Shown here piece after piece: positions 1 to 6,969 of a stretch of DNA of 11,089 bases; the first letter of the stretch is position 1, and each line of letters starts with the position of its first letter. The DNA lies in NCBI GenBank assembly GCA_029548025.1, contig JAKPOE010000418.1:1-11089 (forward strand). Direction: 5' to 3'. The translations under genes were made by a program, and so were the position numbers. The notes beneath the pieces were generated by a model, which saw nothing but the letters and a program-made list of their open reading frames with translations, did not search any database and had not been told where the DNA came from. Origin of the DNA: Spirochaetota bacterium. GTDB lineage: Bacteria > Spirochaetota > UBA4802 > UB4802.

Positions 1-213
1 GGCTTCAGGACCAACAACAACGACATCAATACTTTTGCTTTTACAAAAAGTATACATTGACTCAAAATCATTGATTGCTATGGCAACCCTGTACCTATCA
101 TCAATCCCGCCATTACCAGGTGCTACATACACTTCAGTGGCACTTCCATCATGTAATAATCTCCATGCTATTGCATGTTCACGCCCACCAGAACCAATCA
201 CCAGATATCTCAT
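1..213 (-). CDS. purD: Phosphoribosylamine-glycine ligase (GARS), N-terminal part, cut by window edge
   Basis: PurD joins phosphoribosylamine and glycine with ATP to give glycinamide ribonucleotide, the second step of de novo purine synthesis in the cytoplasm. Only the first 71 codons are visible. They open with MRYLVIGSGGREHAIAW, where GSGGREHA (residues 7-14) is the hallmark glycine-rich start of the PurD N-terminal domain. APGNGG follows at 31-36, and VVVVGPEA at 64-71 matches the conserved GPE motif that comes before the ATP-grasp domain. The rest of the gene lies left of position 1. The ATG at 213 is supported by an AGAGG Shine-Dalgarno (plus-strand complement 220-224) six bases upstream. 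The gene is divergent from the MCE gene. The family assignment is firm; catalytic integrity cannot be judged from this fragment. Confidence 0.93.
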   Translation of the reverse strand, partial: MRYLVIGSGGREHAIAWRLLHDGSATEVYVAPGNGGIDDRYRVAIAINDFESMYTFCKSKSIDVVVVGPEA

Positions 214-216
214 TGG

Positions 217-224
217 CTACCTCT
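217..224 (-). promoter_or_regulatory. Ribosome binding site of purD
   Basis: On the minus strand this reads AGAGGTAG, with the AGAGG core six bases before the ATG at 213. It fixes the start of the truncated purD gene, which is otherwise supported only by its N-terminal motif. Confidence 0.7.
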
Positions 225-464
225 TTATAAAAATAGATGAACATTGCCATTGCTCAGGTAAGAATACCATAAGAAATACAATCCGCATTATTGTTTGGCA
301 AATTATACAACTGACTATTTGCTTATAAATATACTGCTCTTTTTTTCAATCATTTTATACATTATTTTTTATCTTTAAATAATAATTAATATTTTTATTT
401 CTCAATATGAATAATGGTTGAATAATATTGAAATTAAGTATATTGGATACAATCATCCTTCATT

Positions 465-470
465 GGGAGG
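465..470 (+). promoter_or_regulatory. Ribosome binding site deciding the start of the MCE gene
   Basis: GGGAGG lies five bases before the ATG at 476. It favours that start over an in-frame TTG at 428, and is also within reach of the ATG at 482 (11 bases), which is the alternative. Confidence 0.75.
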
Positions 471-475
471 TTTAT

Positions 476-1351
476 ATGCGGATGAGTAATGAAGCAAGAG
501 TTGGGTTTATGGTTATGATAAGCTTCACCCTTTTTGTTGTTCTGGTAGGGATTTTAACCAAATTTAATATATCTCAAAAAGGGTATCGTATACATGTGTA
601 TTTTGGGTTTTTAAATGATCTGAGAGTTGGTGCGCCGGTTAAAATTGCAGGTGGTATAAAGATAGGATATGTAGATGAAATACGACAAACCGGTGAAAAG
701 ACTGATGTCGTAGTGTGGATTGATAAAGGTTACCGATTATCAAAAGCAGCTACCTTTTCCATTTTTACTTCAGGGGTGATTGGCGAAAAATATATCAATG
801 TTGTTATACCTCCATTGCAAGAAGATATAGGTTTCCTGAAAGAAGGCGACATAAAATATGGTATTGACCCGGCAAGCTTTGACCAGATGCTGCAAACTTT
901 TCAAAGTTTTATGCAGGATAAAAGCGGTGCACAGATACTTGCCGAAATTTTCCAAAATTCAAATAAATTTGTTGCTAATCTTAATAAAATGGTTGATGAA
1001 AACCGTTATGATGTGCGCCAATCGGTTGGTACTGCACGTACAGCTATTACAACATTTTCACAACAGCTACAACAATTTATGCAGCAGATGAATGTCATTT
1101 CCAAAAATATGGCGTATATATCCGAAAAAAATCGTGAAGATATAACCATTACCCTGCAAAATTTATCAGAACTGACAACAAGTATAAATAAGATTGCATA
1201 TCGCCTTGAAAAAGGTAGAGGTACAATGGGAAAATTTCTTTATGATGAGGAGATATATACAAACATCCGTGATGCCTCAATCTCAGCAAAAGAGTTATTC
1301 TCAAGACTTGAGAAAGATCCGTCATTACTGCTTTTTAAACAAAAAAAATAA
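476..1351 (+). CDS. MCE-domain (MlaD family) lipid-transport substrate-binding protein
   Basis: This 291-residue protein has one N-terminal membrane helix (about residues 10-28) after a short MRMSNEARVG cytoplasmic end. An MCE domain follows (about 38-112; LRVGAPVKIAGGIKIGYV is the typical core), then a long helical, Gln/Asn-rich tail. Near the C-terminus, GRGTMGKFLYDEE (248-259 region) and DPSLLLF (281-287) match the tail motifs usual in MlaD-like proteins. Family members form rings that pass phospholipids or other lipids between the inner and outer membranes, anchored to an MlaE/MlaF-type ABC transporter; that role here is inferred from the family. The start at 476 is chosen for its GGGAGG site; an in-frame TTG at 428 would add 16 implausible residues. 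No MlaE or MlaF gene is adjacent in the window. The stop is two bases before radA, so the two are probably co-transcribed. Confidence 0.88.
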   Translation: MRMSNEARVGFMVMISFTLFVVLVGILTKFNISQKGYRIHVYFGFLNDLRVGAPVKIAGGIKIGYVDEIRQTGEKTDVVVWIDKGYRLSKAATFSIFTSGVIGEKYINVVIPPLQEDIGFLKEGDIKYGIDPASFDQMLQTFQSFMQDKSGAQILAEIFQNSNKFVANLNKMVDENRYDVRQSVGTARTAITTFSQQLQQFMQQMNVISKNMAYISEKNREDITITLQNLSELTTSINKIAYRLEKGRGTMGKFLYDEEIYTNIRDASISAKELFSRLEKDPSLLLFKQKK

Positions 1352-1353
1352 TC

Positions 1354-2703
1354 ATGGCAAAAAAACTTAAATCAATTTTTGTTTGCAATGAGTGCGGTGC
1401 AACCTTTCAAAAGTGGTTGGGACGTTGCCCTGAATGTCTTCAGTGGAATACCATTGTTGAGGAACTATCGGAGACAATTACACAAAAAAATGAAATCCCT
1501 TTTGAAAATTCCATACATCCGCTTTCAGAGATGCATTCCAGGCAAATAGATCGCATTGCAACAGGAATATATGAATTTGATTTAGTATGCGGTGGTGGGA
1601 TTGTCCCCGGTTCAATACTGCTTTTAGGAGGCGAACCGGGTATTGGGAAATCTACTTTAGCGTTACAGATAGCACAACAGCTTACCACCCTGTATTGTTC
1701 CGGTGAAGAAACCATGCAGCAGATATACCTGCGTTCATGCCGGTTACAGATTAAGCCTGAAAAAATTCACATCTCATCAGTTACCAATATCGATAATATT
1801 GAATTATTAATAAAAACAAACCAGCCTCAGCTTGTTATTATCGACTCCATACAAACACTTTACTCTTCAGAGATTAGTTCACCTGTTGGTTCAGTAAGCC
1901 AGATACGCTACACAGCATCAAAACTTACTGAAATTGCCAAACAAACGGGAACCTGTATTGTGCTCATTGGGCATATTACCAAGGATGGTTCCATTGCCGG
2001 TCCAAAGGTGCTGGAGCATATTGTGGATACTGTTTTATATTTTGAAGGAGATTTTACCCGTGACTATCGCATATTGCGCTCTTTCAAAAACCGTTTTGGT
2101 TCAATCAATGAGATAGCTCTTTTTACCATGACCTCTCAAGGTTTAATAGAGGTAAAAGATAAAAACAAATTATTTGTACAATCGCAAAAGGCAAGTTTCC
2201 CTGGAAGCGTCATAAGCGCCACTATTGAAGGAACCCGAACCATTCTTTTTGAAGTACAATCACTGGTTACTGCAACAAGCTTTACCAATCCCCGAAGGAT
2301 GGCAGATGGATTTGATGTTAACAGGCTTAATCTGTTGGTGGCAGTTATTGAGAAACATGTCAAGCTGTCGCTCAGCTCATTTGATATATTTATAAATGTT
2401 GCTGGAGGCTTTGCAGTTAACGATACCTCATGTGATTTAGCCATTGCAGCAGCAATTATATCAAGCTTAAAAAATTTTGCTATATCCCATTCAACCGGTA
2501 TTATTGGCGAGCTGTCACTATCAGGGCAGATACGCCCCGTTAGCCACATACTCCGTAGAATAACAGAATTTACTAATTCCGGGGTTACTTCCATTATTTT
2601 ATCAAAGAATAATATCAACGAAGTGTCTCTACCGGATGTTGCAACAACATTGATCCCCATTACTTCCATTGTTGAGTTGACCAAACTATTGCAGCCTCAA
2701 TAA
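1354..2703 (+). CDS. radA: DNA repair protein RadA (branch-migration helicase)
   Basis: RadA is a RecA-related ATPase that acts with RecA in recombinational repair, driving branch migration and processing recombination intermediates. All family landmarks are visible in the 449 residues: an N-terminal C4 zinc finger (C11, C14, C25, C28), Walker A GEPGIGKST (93-101), a Walker B-like strand LVIIDSIQ (160-167), the RadA-specific KNRFG motif (245-249), and a C-terminal Lon-protease-like domain (about 285-449) with the GGFAVND and SCDLAIAAA segments. Length is normal for the family. The stretch between Walker A and the YCSGEE motif looks about four residues shorter than in E. coli RadA. There is no clear Shine-Dalgarno; the ATG comes two bases after the MCE gene stop, so translation is probably coupled to it. 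Confidence 0.97.
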   Translation: MAKKLKSIFVCNECGATFQKWLGRCPECLQWNTIVEELSETITQKNEIPFENSIHPLSEMHSRQIDRIATGIYEFDLVCGGGIVPGSILLLGGEPGIGKSTLALQIAQQLTTLYCSGEETMQQIYLRSCRLQIKPEKIHISSVTNIDNIELLIKTNQPQLVIIDSIQTLYSSEISSPVGSVSQIRYTASKLTEIAKQTGTCIVLIGHITKDGSIAGPKVLEHIVDTVLYFEGDFTRDYRILRSFKNRFGSINEIALFTMTSQGLIEVKDKNKLFVQSQKASFPGSVISATIEGTRTILFEVQSLVTATSFTNPRRMADGFDVNRLNLLVAVIEKHVKLSLSSFDIFINVAGGFAVNDTSCDLAIAAAIISSLKNFAISHSTGIIGELSLSGQIRPVSHILRRITEFTNSGVTSIILSKNNINEVSLPDVATTLIPITSIVELTKLLQPQ

Positions 2704-2833
2704 TTATGTGGAAATACAACTTTATTTTTCAAAATTTTTATAGGCAGGGAGCAGTGATACAAAATACCTTATTCAGATTTTGATCTAAATAAAAATTATG
2801 GTGCAGATGTTCTCATAGTTTTGATTGTTCATT

Positions 2834-2868
2834 ATATTGAAATAATTATATAGCAAATATTGAAATAA
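2834..2868. repeat. Pair of 12-base direct repeats upstream of guaB
   Basis: ATATTGAAATAA occurs at 2834-2845 and again at 2857-2868, start to start 23 bases, about two helical turns. Such spacing suits a protein binding one face of DNA, but the copies are AT-rich and could be chance. A shorter match, ATATTGAAAT, lies at 425-434 upstream of the MCE gene. Confidence 0.35.
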
Positions 2869-2891
2869 ATCCTAAACAATGCTATATCATA

Positions 2892-2897
2892 TATAAT
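2892..2897 (+). promoter_or_regulatory. guaB: Possible -10 element of the guaB promoter
   Basis: TATAAT matches the sigma-70-type -10 consensus exactly and lies about 70 bases before the guaB ATG. No good -35 hexamer is found at 16-18 bases upstream; TTGAAA at 2860-2865 is 26 bases away from it but 17 bases from TATATC at 2883-2888. In such AT-rich DNA this is only suggestive. Confidence 0.25.
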
Positions 2898-2955
2898 TAC
2901 GATATGTCTTGTAAATTGAACAATACTATTAAAAATATAACGCTTTATACTTTTT

Positions 2956-2960
2956 GAGGT
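2956..2960 (+). promoter_or_regulatory. guaB: Ribosome binding site deciding the guaB start
   Basis: GAGGT lies five bases before the ATG at 2966. It excludes the in-frame TTG at 2954, which overlaps the site itself. Confidence 0.75.
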
Positions 2961-2965
2961 ACTGT

Positions 2966-4462
2966 ATGAAACCAAAAGATGGCTATTCAGCCGAAGAACT
3001 TCTAAATTCTACTCAAGGACTTTCATATAATGATTTTATCATACTTCCAGGTTATATTGATTTTAATCCTGATGATGTTGATCTGGAAACAAATTTTACA
3101 CGCAATGTAACATTAAAACGCCCTTTAGTATCAAGTCCTATGGACACGGTGACCGAATCTAAAATGGCAATTAGCCTGGCTTTGTTAGGAGGGATCGGAA
3201 TAATTCATTACAATAATACAATTGAAGAGCAGGCTGCCCATGTTAGAAAAGTAAAACGATATGAAAACGGTTTTATCACTGATCCAGTGGTGCTTTCACC
3301 TGAACATACCATAGCACACATCGATGAAATCAGAGAAAGCCATGGATTTTCAGGTATACCCATAACTGTTGATGGTAAACTTAACTCAAAGCTTATAGGC
3401 ATTGTTACCAATCGTGATATCGACTTTGAAACAGATAGAACCAAAAAATTGAAAGAGGTAATGACTACCAATCTTGTCACTGCAGGTGTAGGCATAACTC
3501 TGGCACAGGCAAATGAGATACTGAAACAATCAAAAAAAGGAAAACTGCCAATAGTGGATAATGAGGGAAGACTTGTAGCCTTGATGAGCAGAAATGACCT
3601 TGTTACCAATAAAGAATTCCCTTTTGCTTCCAAGGATGAAAAAAAGCAATTAATGGTCGGTGCTGCTATTTCAACAAAGGATGAATCAAAAGAACGTCTT
3701 CAAGAACTTATAAAAGCCGGTGTTAATGTTGTCATCATTGATGCTGCTCAGGGCAATTCAATATATCAGGTTGAAATGATTAAATATATAAAGAAGAAAT
3801 ACCCTGATCTTGACGTAGTTGCAGGCAATGTAGTAACTGTTGAACAGTGTGAAAATCTAATTAAAGCCGGTGCTGATGCACTCAGAATAGGTATGGGTCC
3901 CGGATCAATATGCACAACACAGGTTACCATGGCGGTAGGACGCGCACAGGCAACAGCAGTGTACCGTTGCAGCAAATTTGCCCGAGATTATAATATACCA
4001 ACAATAGCAGATGGTGGTATTGCTACCATTGGACATATTGCAAAAGCATTATCACTGGGGGCTTCTACTGCTATGATGGGGTCTATGTTTGCAGGGACTG
4101 AAGAAGCTCCTGGCGAATATTTTTATGAAAACGGCATACGCCTCAAGCGCTATCGGGGGATGGCATCCCTTGAAGCTATGCAAAAAGGCGGCGCAAAACG
4201 ATACTTTGCTGAAGATTCCAAAATTATGGTAGCACAGGGCGTTTCCGGAGCAGTTGTAGACAAAGGACCAATGTTTGAATATGTTCCTTATCTTGTCCAA
4301 GGTTTGAAGCATGCATTTCAGGATATGGGGATAAAAACTATTGCAACGCTTCATGATAAACTGTATAAAGAAGAATTGCGTTTTGAACTGCGTTCGTTGT
4401 CAGCACAAATAGAAGGTGGAGTCCATACCGTTTATTCGTATAAAGAGCCAAAGTACCTGTAA
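2966..4462 (+). CDS. guaB: IMP dehydrogenase (eukaryote-like type, with CBS domains)
   Basis: GuaB oxidises IMP to XMP with NAD, the committed step of GMP synthesis. The 498-residue protein has the full architecture: an N-terminal barrel segment with [14 protein letters not shown] and [11 protein letters not shown], a CBS pair (about 100-218), and the second barrel part. The catalytic loop [11 protein letters not shown] carries Cys316. [32 protein letters not shown] (about 395-401) and a flap with VAQGVSGAV are all present. Several segments ([26 protein letters not shown] near the end) look closer to animal IMPDH than to the common bacterial form. Arg307, before the loop, and Gln424, in the flap, match human Arg322 and Gln441, residues linked to mycophenolic-acid sensitivity; typical bacterial enzymes have Lys and Glu. 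The start at 2966 follows a GAGGT site. The gene converges on the HAD gene with 14 bases between the stops. Confidence 0.97.
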   Translation: MKPKDGYSAEELLNSTQGLSYNDFIILPGYIDFNPDDVDLETNFTRNVTLKRPLVSSPMDTVTESKMAISLALLGGIGIIHYNNTIEEQAAHVRKVKRYENGFITDPVVLSPEHTIAHIDEIRESHGFSGIPITVDGKLNSKLIGIVTNRDIDFETDRTKKLKEVMTTNLVTAGVGITLAQANEILKQSKKGKLPIVDNEGRLVALMSRNDLVTNKEFPFASKDEKKQLMVGAAISTKDESKERLQELIKAGVNVVIIDAAQGNSIYQVEMIKYIKKKYPDLDVVAGNVVTVEQCENLIKAGADALRIGMGPGSICTTQVTMAVGRAQATAVYRCSKFARDYNIPTIADGGIATIGHIAKALSLGASTAMMGSMFAGTEEAPGEYFYENGIRLKRYRGMASLEAMQKGGAKRYFAEDSKIMVAQGVSGAVVDKGPMFEYVPYLVQGLKHAFQDMGIKTIATLHDKLYKEELRFELRSLSAQIEGGVHTVYSYKEPKYL

Positions 4463-4476
4463 AGTGTTATTGCACA

Positions 4477-5133
4477 TTACCTATGCTTTTCTATAATGGT
4501 AAGTATATCGTCAGGTGTATGAGCTATCGCTTCGGGATAGTGTTGTTGCAGTAACGAAATCGGTCTGTACCCCCAGCTTACCGCAATACTGTACATGTTG
4601 CTTCTATGCGCTACCTCAATATCTGTTCCTGAATCACCAATAAATGCAACATGTTCTGGTTCAACCGCCATTATTTGGGCTACATACAGTGCTCCGCAAG
4701 GGTTTGGTTTAGGAGGCATCCCATCCTGCAAGCCCATAATGCTTGAAAAATGTATGGTGGGGAAAAAGTATTGTACCATGGTTACGGTAAACTCATGGGC
4801 TTTATTTGAAAGGACAGAAATTTTTATTTTTTTGTGCGATAGTTCCTCTAAAACCTGTTCAATGCCTGCATATGGTTTTGTAGTGACAAACCAGCTTTTA
4901 GCATACTCATCTTTTAAGGATACAACCATATCATTAAGATTCGATACTGAACTATTGCCTATAGCCCTGCGAATCAACATATCCATGCCATCGCCTACAA
5001 ATTGCTTATATTCTTCTATGTCATGAGTCGCAAAACCATAACGAGCTAACACTGTATTAGTACTATGTGCCAGGTCTTCAATGGTATCAAGAAGGGTACC
5101 ATCCAGATCAAAGATAACACCAGCAATACCCAT
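4477..5133 (-). CDS. HAD-family hydrolase, phosphoglycolate phosphatase-like
   Basis: This 218-residue cytoplasmic phosphatase belongs to HAD subfamily IA. Motif I is DLDGTLLD with nucleophile Asp9 and acid/base Asp11. The small alpha-helical cap spans about 15-80. Motif II is the Ser of LSNK (109-111), motif III is Lys142 in PPKPNP, and motif IV is GDSGTD (166-171). The overall pattern resembles Gph, which removes phosphate from 2-phosphoglycolate formed during DNA end repair, but related proteins act on other small phosphate esters, so substrate is not certain. The ATG at 5133 is preferred over the adjacent TTG at 5136. It starts three bases after the stop of the dehydrogenase gene, so the two form an operon; I see no obvious biochemical link between them. 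Confidence 0.88.
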   Translation of the reverse strand: MGIAGVIFDLDGTLLDTIEDLAHSTNTVLARYGFATHDIEEYKQFVGDGMDMLIRRAIGNSSVSNLNDMVVSLKDEYAKSWFVTTKPYAGIEQVLEELSHKKIKISVLSNKAHEFTVTMVQYFFPTIHFSSIMGLQDGMPPKPNPCGALYVAQIMAVEPEHVAFIGDSGTDIEVAHRSNMYSIAVSWGYRPISLLQQHYPEAIAHTPDDILTIIEKHR

Positions 5134-5136
5134 CAA

Positions 5137-5910
5137 TCATTGACCCTTTGAAACTGAAAGCCACTTTTTCAATTTATAGTGCTCAACCTTTGCATAGCCA
5201 TACAGCACGAAAGGCAGGAACCGGTTAACAACCATCATGCCTCTGAAAAGCTTTGAAGGAAAAACGTATCGTTTTTCTTTTTGTAAACCTTTTATTACCT
5301 CCTTTGCAACTTTTTCAGGAGTTTGTGTTGGGAATGGCACTGGTATATTGTTACCAGCTGTTGCAAAAAATTTTGTCTCTGTTGCAATTGGATACACAAT
5401 CAAAAGATGGACACTGCTATCCTTTTCAAAATTGAATGAATGAGCAAATCCATCTAAAGCAGCTTTTGTAGCAGAATAGAGCGCATAACCCGGCAAAGGG
5501 AGTTTTGCCATTGCTGAAGCGGTAAACGCAACACTAAATTTTTTGCCCTTATTTATTTCCATCATTTTTTCTAAACAATAGATGGGAGCTATATAGTTTA
5601 CAGCAACTATCTTTTGTATATGCTGGTAATCTACACTTTCTATTTTTTCATAATAGGCAAATCCTGCATTAGCTATACACAGATCAACACCACCCATGAT
5701 GGTAATTGCCTTATTAAACAAGGTATCAATATCTTTTTGTTTGCTCACATCACAGTACATGGCAGTAGTGTTTGTATGGTGTTGTATAGCCTCAGGATTA
5801 AGATCACCAACAACTATTGATGTGTTAAACCCATGCAATTCATCTATCATTGCTTTCCCAATACCTGACGATCCACCGGTAAGTAATACACGCTTATTAG
5901 TAATATCCAT
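5137..5910 (-). CDS. Short-chain dehydrogenase/reductase (SDR) family oxidoreductase
   Basis: This is a 257-residue classical SDR. It has the cofactor-binding TGGSSGIG (11-18) at the N-terminus, NAG (81-83), catalytic Ser132 in TASAM, and the YxxxK pair Tyr145/Lys149 in YALYSATK, so it should be an active NAD(P)H-dependent reductase or dehydrogenase. The C-terminal third contains the helix PEKVAKEVIKGL and a hydrophobic, basic end (about 225-250) that could touch a membrane, as in some SDRs acting on lipid-like substrates; that is inference. The substrate cannot be named. The start at 5910 is fixed by GAGGTG four bases upstream; the in-frame TTG at 5922 overlaps that site. It is the first gene of a two-gene minus-strand unit with the HAD phosphatase. 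Confidence 0.9.
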   Translation of the reverse strand: MDITNKRVLLTGGSSGIGKAMIDELHGFNTSIVVGDLNPEAIQHHTNTTAMYCDVSKQKDIDTLFNKAITIMGGVDLCIANAGFAYYEKIESVDYQHIQKIVAVNYIAPIYCLEKMMEINKGKKFSVAFTASAMAKLPLPGYALYSATKAALDGFAHSFNFEKDSSVHLLIVYPIATETKFFATAGNNIPVPFPTQTPEKVAKEVIKGLQKEKRYVFPSKLFRGMMVVNRFLPFVLYGYAKVEHYKLKKWLSVSKGQ

Positions 5911-5914
5911 ATTA

Positions 5915-5920
5915 CACCTC
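5915..5920 (-). promoter_or_regulatory. Ribosome binding site deciding the SDR start
   Basis: On the minus strand this reads GAGGTG, four bases before the ATG at 5910, and rules out the longer TTG-initiated reading frame that begins at 5922. Confidence 0.7.
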
Positions 5921-6040
5921 AATGATTAATAGTATGTTGCCTTAACTTTGCTTTATAATAATACTCCCATTGCATGTATAATGAAAATATTTGCTAAGAT
6001 TTGCAACGAACCTTATTGCAATGCATATTAAACAAGGATA

Positions 6041-6049
6041 TGCTATAAT
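6041..6049 (+). promoter_or_regulatory. Extended -10 promoter-like element
   Basis: TGCTATAAT is a consensus extended -10 (TGnTATAAT). No good -35 is present at the usual distance, which extended -10 promoters can tolerate. If used, it would give the GDSL gene a leader of about 260 bases covering both palindromes. It could equally be chance in AT-rich DNA. Confidence 0.3.
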
Positions 6050-6175
6050 TATTCCCATACTTTTGAATATTCACCTAAAGATGATAAACACAGTACTTAA
6101 GACTCAAGATTAACATCTGTAATTTTTCAAGCATATTTACTGTTTGGTGCTTTTAACAACCACATTTTTCTGTAT

Positions 6176-6202
6176 TATAAACATTTTTAAAAAATGTTTA
6201 TA
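6176..6202. repeat. Perfect 13-base inverted repeat
   Basis: The arms TATAAACATTTTT (6176-6188) and AAAAATGTTTATA (6190-6202) are exact reverse complements around a single central A. The near-absence of a loop argues against an RNA hairpin terminator and for a DNA-level element such as an operator. It lies about 115 bases before the GDSL gene and 265 bases upstream of the SDR start. Confidence 0.6.
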
Positions 6203-6256
6203 TCAATACTTTGTGCTCACAAATCCATCAAAAATGTATACTTCATTTTTTCAGAA

Positions 6257-6277
6257 GATAGATTACCGGTAACTATC
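6257..6277. promoter_or_regulatory. Candidate operator palindrome TTACCGGTAA
   Basis: The 10-base perfect palindrome TTACCGGTAA (6263-6272) is flanked by GATAG (6257-6261) and CTATC (6273-6277), also inverted, with one extra A on the left side. It ends 38 bases before the GDSL start codon, is GC-richer than its surroundings, and is well placed for a repressor or activator site. Confidence 0.4.
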
Positions 6278-6315
6278 GCCCACATGTTTATTATTTTCCA
6301 TTTCTTATATTTTTT

Positions 6316-6969
6316 ATGATTCAATTATTGTTTATAGCCATTGCCTGTGATACATTGTTGCATATGGTAAAACCAGTTAACACCATCAACAAGCTCAAAA
6401 AAGGTGAATCTGTCACTATTGTGGCATTAGGCGATTCATTGACCTATGGATGGATGGTTGATACAGGATATGTAGATTATTTTTATGATTTTTTAAAGAT
6501 TCAATATCCTGAGGCTACCATCACAATCTTCAATAAAGGTGTTCCCGGGGATACGGCAGATGGTGGATTACACAGGGTTGGATATGATGTGATTCCCAAT
6601 AATCCTGATTGTGTGTTCATACAGTTTGCCTTAAATGATTGCGTGTATGGCTATTCCCCGGATATTTTTGGCAACTATATACGGGCTATTATAAATACAA
6701 TACAACAAAATATACAGTGCGATATCGTTATCATTACCTCAGTGTGGTTTGGTGATTCTCCAGAAGCACAGAATGCATATACATTTTATGATATGCTGCT
6801 AACCATAGCAAACGAGTATCATCTTCCTATTGCTATGACCCATCAGTACTGGGAAGATGCAGTAAAAAAAGGCACACCATTGCATGAGCTGGTACAGTTT
6901 GATGGAGTGCATCCAACCGAAGAGGGATACTATATCATGTCATTAGCATTACAGGAGCTATTTACCTGA
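6316..6969 (+). CDS. GDSL/SGNH-family hydrolase
   Basis: This 217-residue protein has the four SGNH catalytic blocks in order: Ser41 in LGDSLTYG (block I), Gly75 in NKGVPGDT (block II), Asn107 in FALND (block III), and Asp196/His199 in DGVHPTEEGY (block V). It is therefore probably an active esterase, thioesterase or acyl-hydrolase, but sequence alone does not give the substrate. The first 17 residues (MIQLLFIAIACDTLLHM) are hydrophobic but lack a basic N-end and a good lipobox, so export is doubtful. The start is uncertain: no Shine-Dalgarno precedes the ATG at 6316, nor the in-frame ATG at 6364 (residue 17), which would give a start closer to the first SGNH strand. The 3' end overlaps pyrC convergently by eight bases. 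Confidence 0.88.
   Translation: MIQLLFIAIACDTLLHMVKPVNTINKLKKGESVTIVALGDSLTYGWMVDTGYVDYFYDFLKIQYPEATITIFNKGVPGDTADGGLHRVGYDVIPNNPDCVFIQFALNDCVYGYSPDIFGNYIRAIINTIQQNIQCDIVIITSVWFGDSPEAQNAYTFYDMLLTIANEYHLPIAMTHQYWEDAVKKGTPLHELVQFDGVHPTEEGYYIMSLALQELFT

Larger units (their letters stand above)
2704..2965. other. radA-guaB intergenic region
   Basis: This is 262 bases of very AT-rich sequence. I see no convincing gene and no clear hairpin-plus-T-run terminator for radA. It holds a 12-base direct repeat (ATATTGAAATAA at 2834-2845 and 2857-2868, period 23) and a perfect TATAAT at 2892-2897, and presumably carries the guaB promoter. No purine riboswitch was recognised. Confidence 0.5.
5911..6315. 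other. Divergent intergenic region between SDR and GDSL genes
   Basis: These 405 bases are AT-rich and hold no recognisable gene or structured RNA. They must contain the promoters of both divergent genes. Visible signals are the SDR ribosome binding site (5915-5920), an extended -10-like TGCTATAAT (6041-6049), a perfect 27-base palindrome (6176-6202), and a second palindrome centred on TTACCGGTAA (6263-6272). Confidence 0.6.

Noticed and set aside
35..328. A 97-codon plus-strand open frame at the left edge
   Set aside because: It lies opposite the purD N-terminus, whose motifs and SD are clear, and its product resembles nothing.
428..475. TTG-initiated extension of the MCE protein
   Set aside because: The GGGAGG site points to the ATG at 476 and the added residues do not look like a family N-terminus.
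2136..2684. A 182-codon minus-strand open frame inside radA
   Set aside because: It is antisense to the conserved RadA Lon-like domain, with no SD or recognisable motif; the length follows from codon bias.
2704..2782. Small ORF of about 25 codons after radA (ATG at 2706)
   Set aside because: There is no SD, it overlaps the end of radA closely, and composition is that of non-coding AT-rich DNA.
6316..6350. Lipoprotein signal on the GDSL hydrolase
   Set aside because: Cys11 is preceded by Ala-Ile-Ala, with no basic residue at the N-end; this does not meet the usual lipobox pattern.
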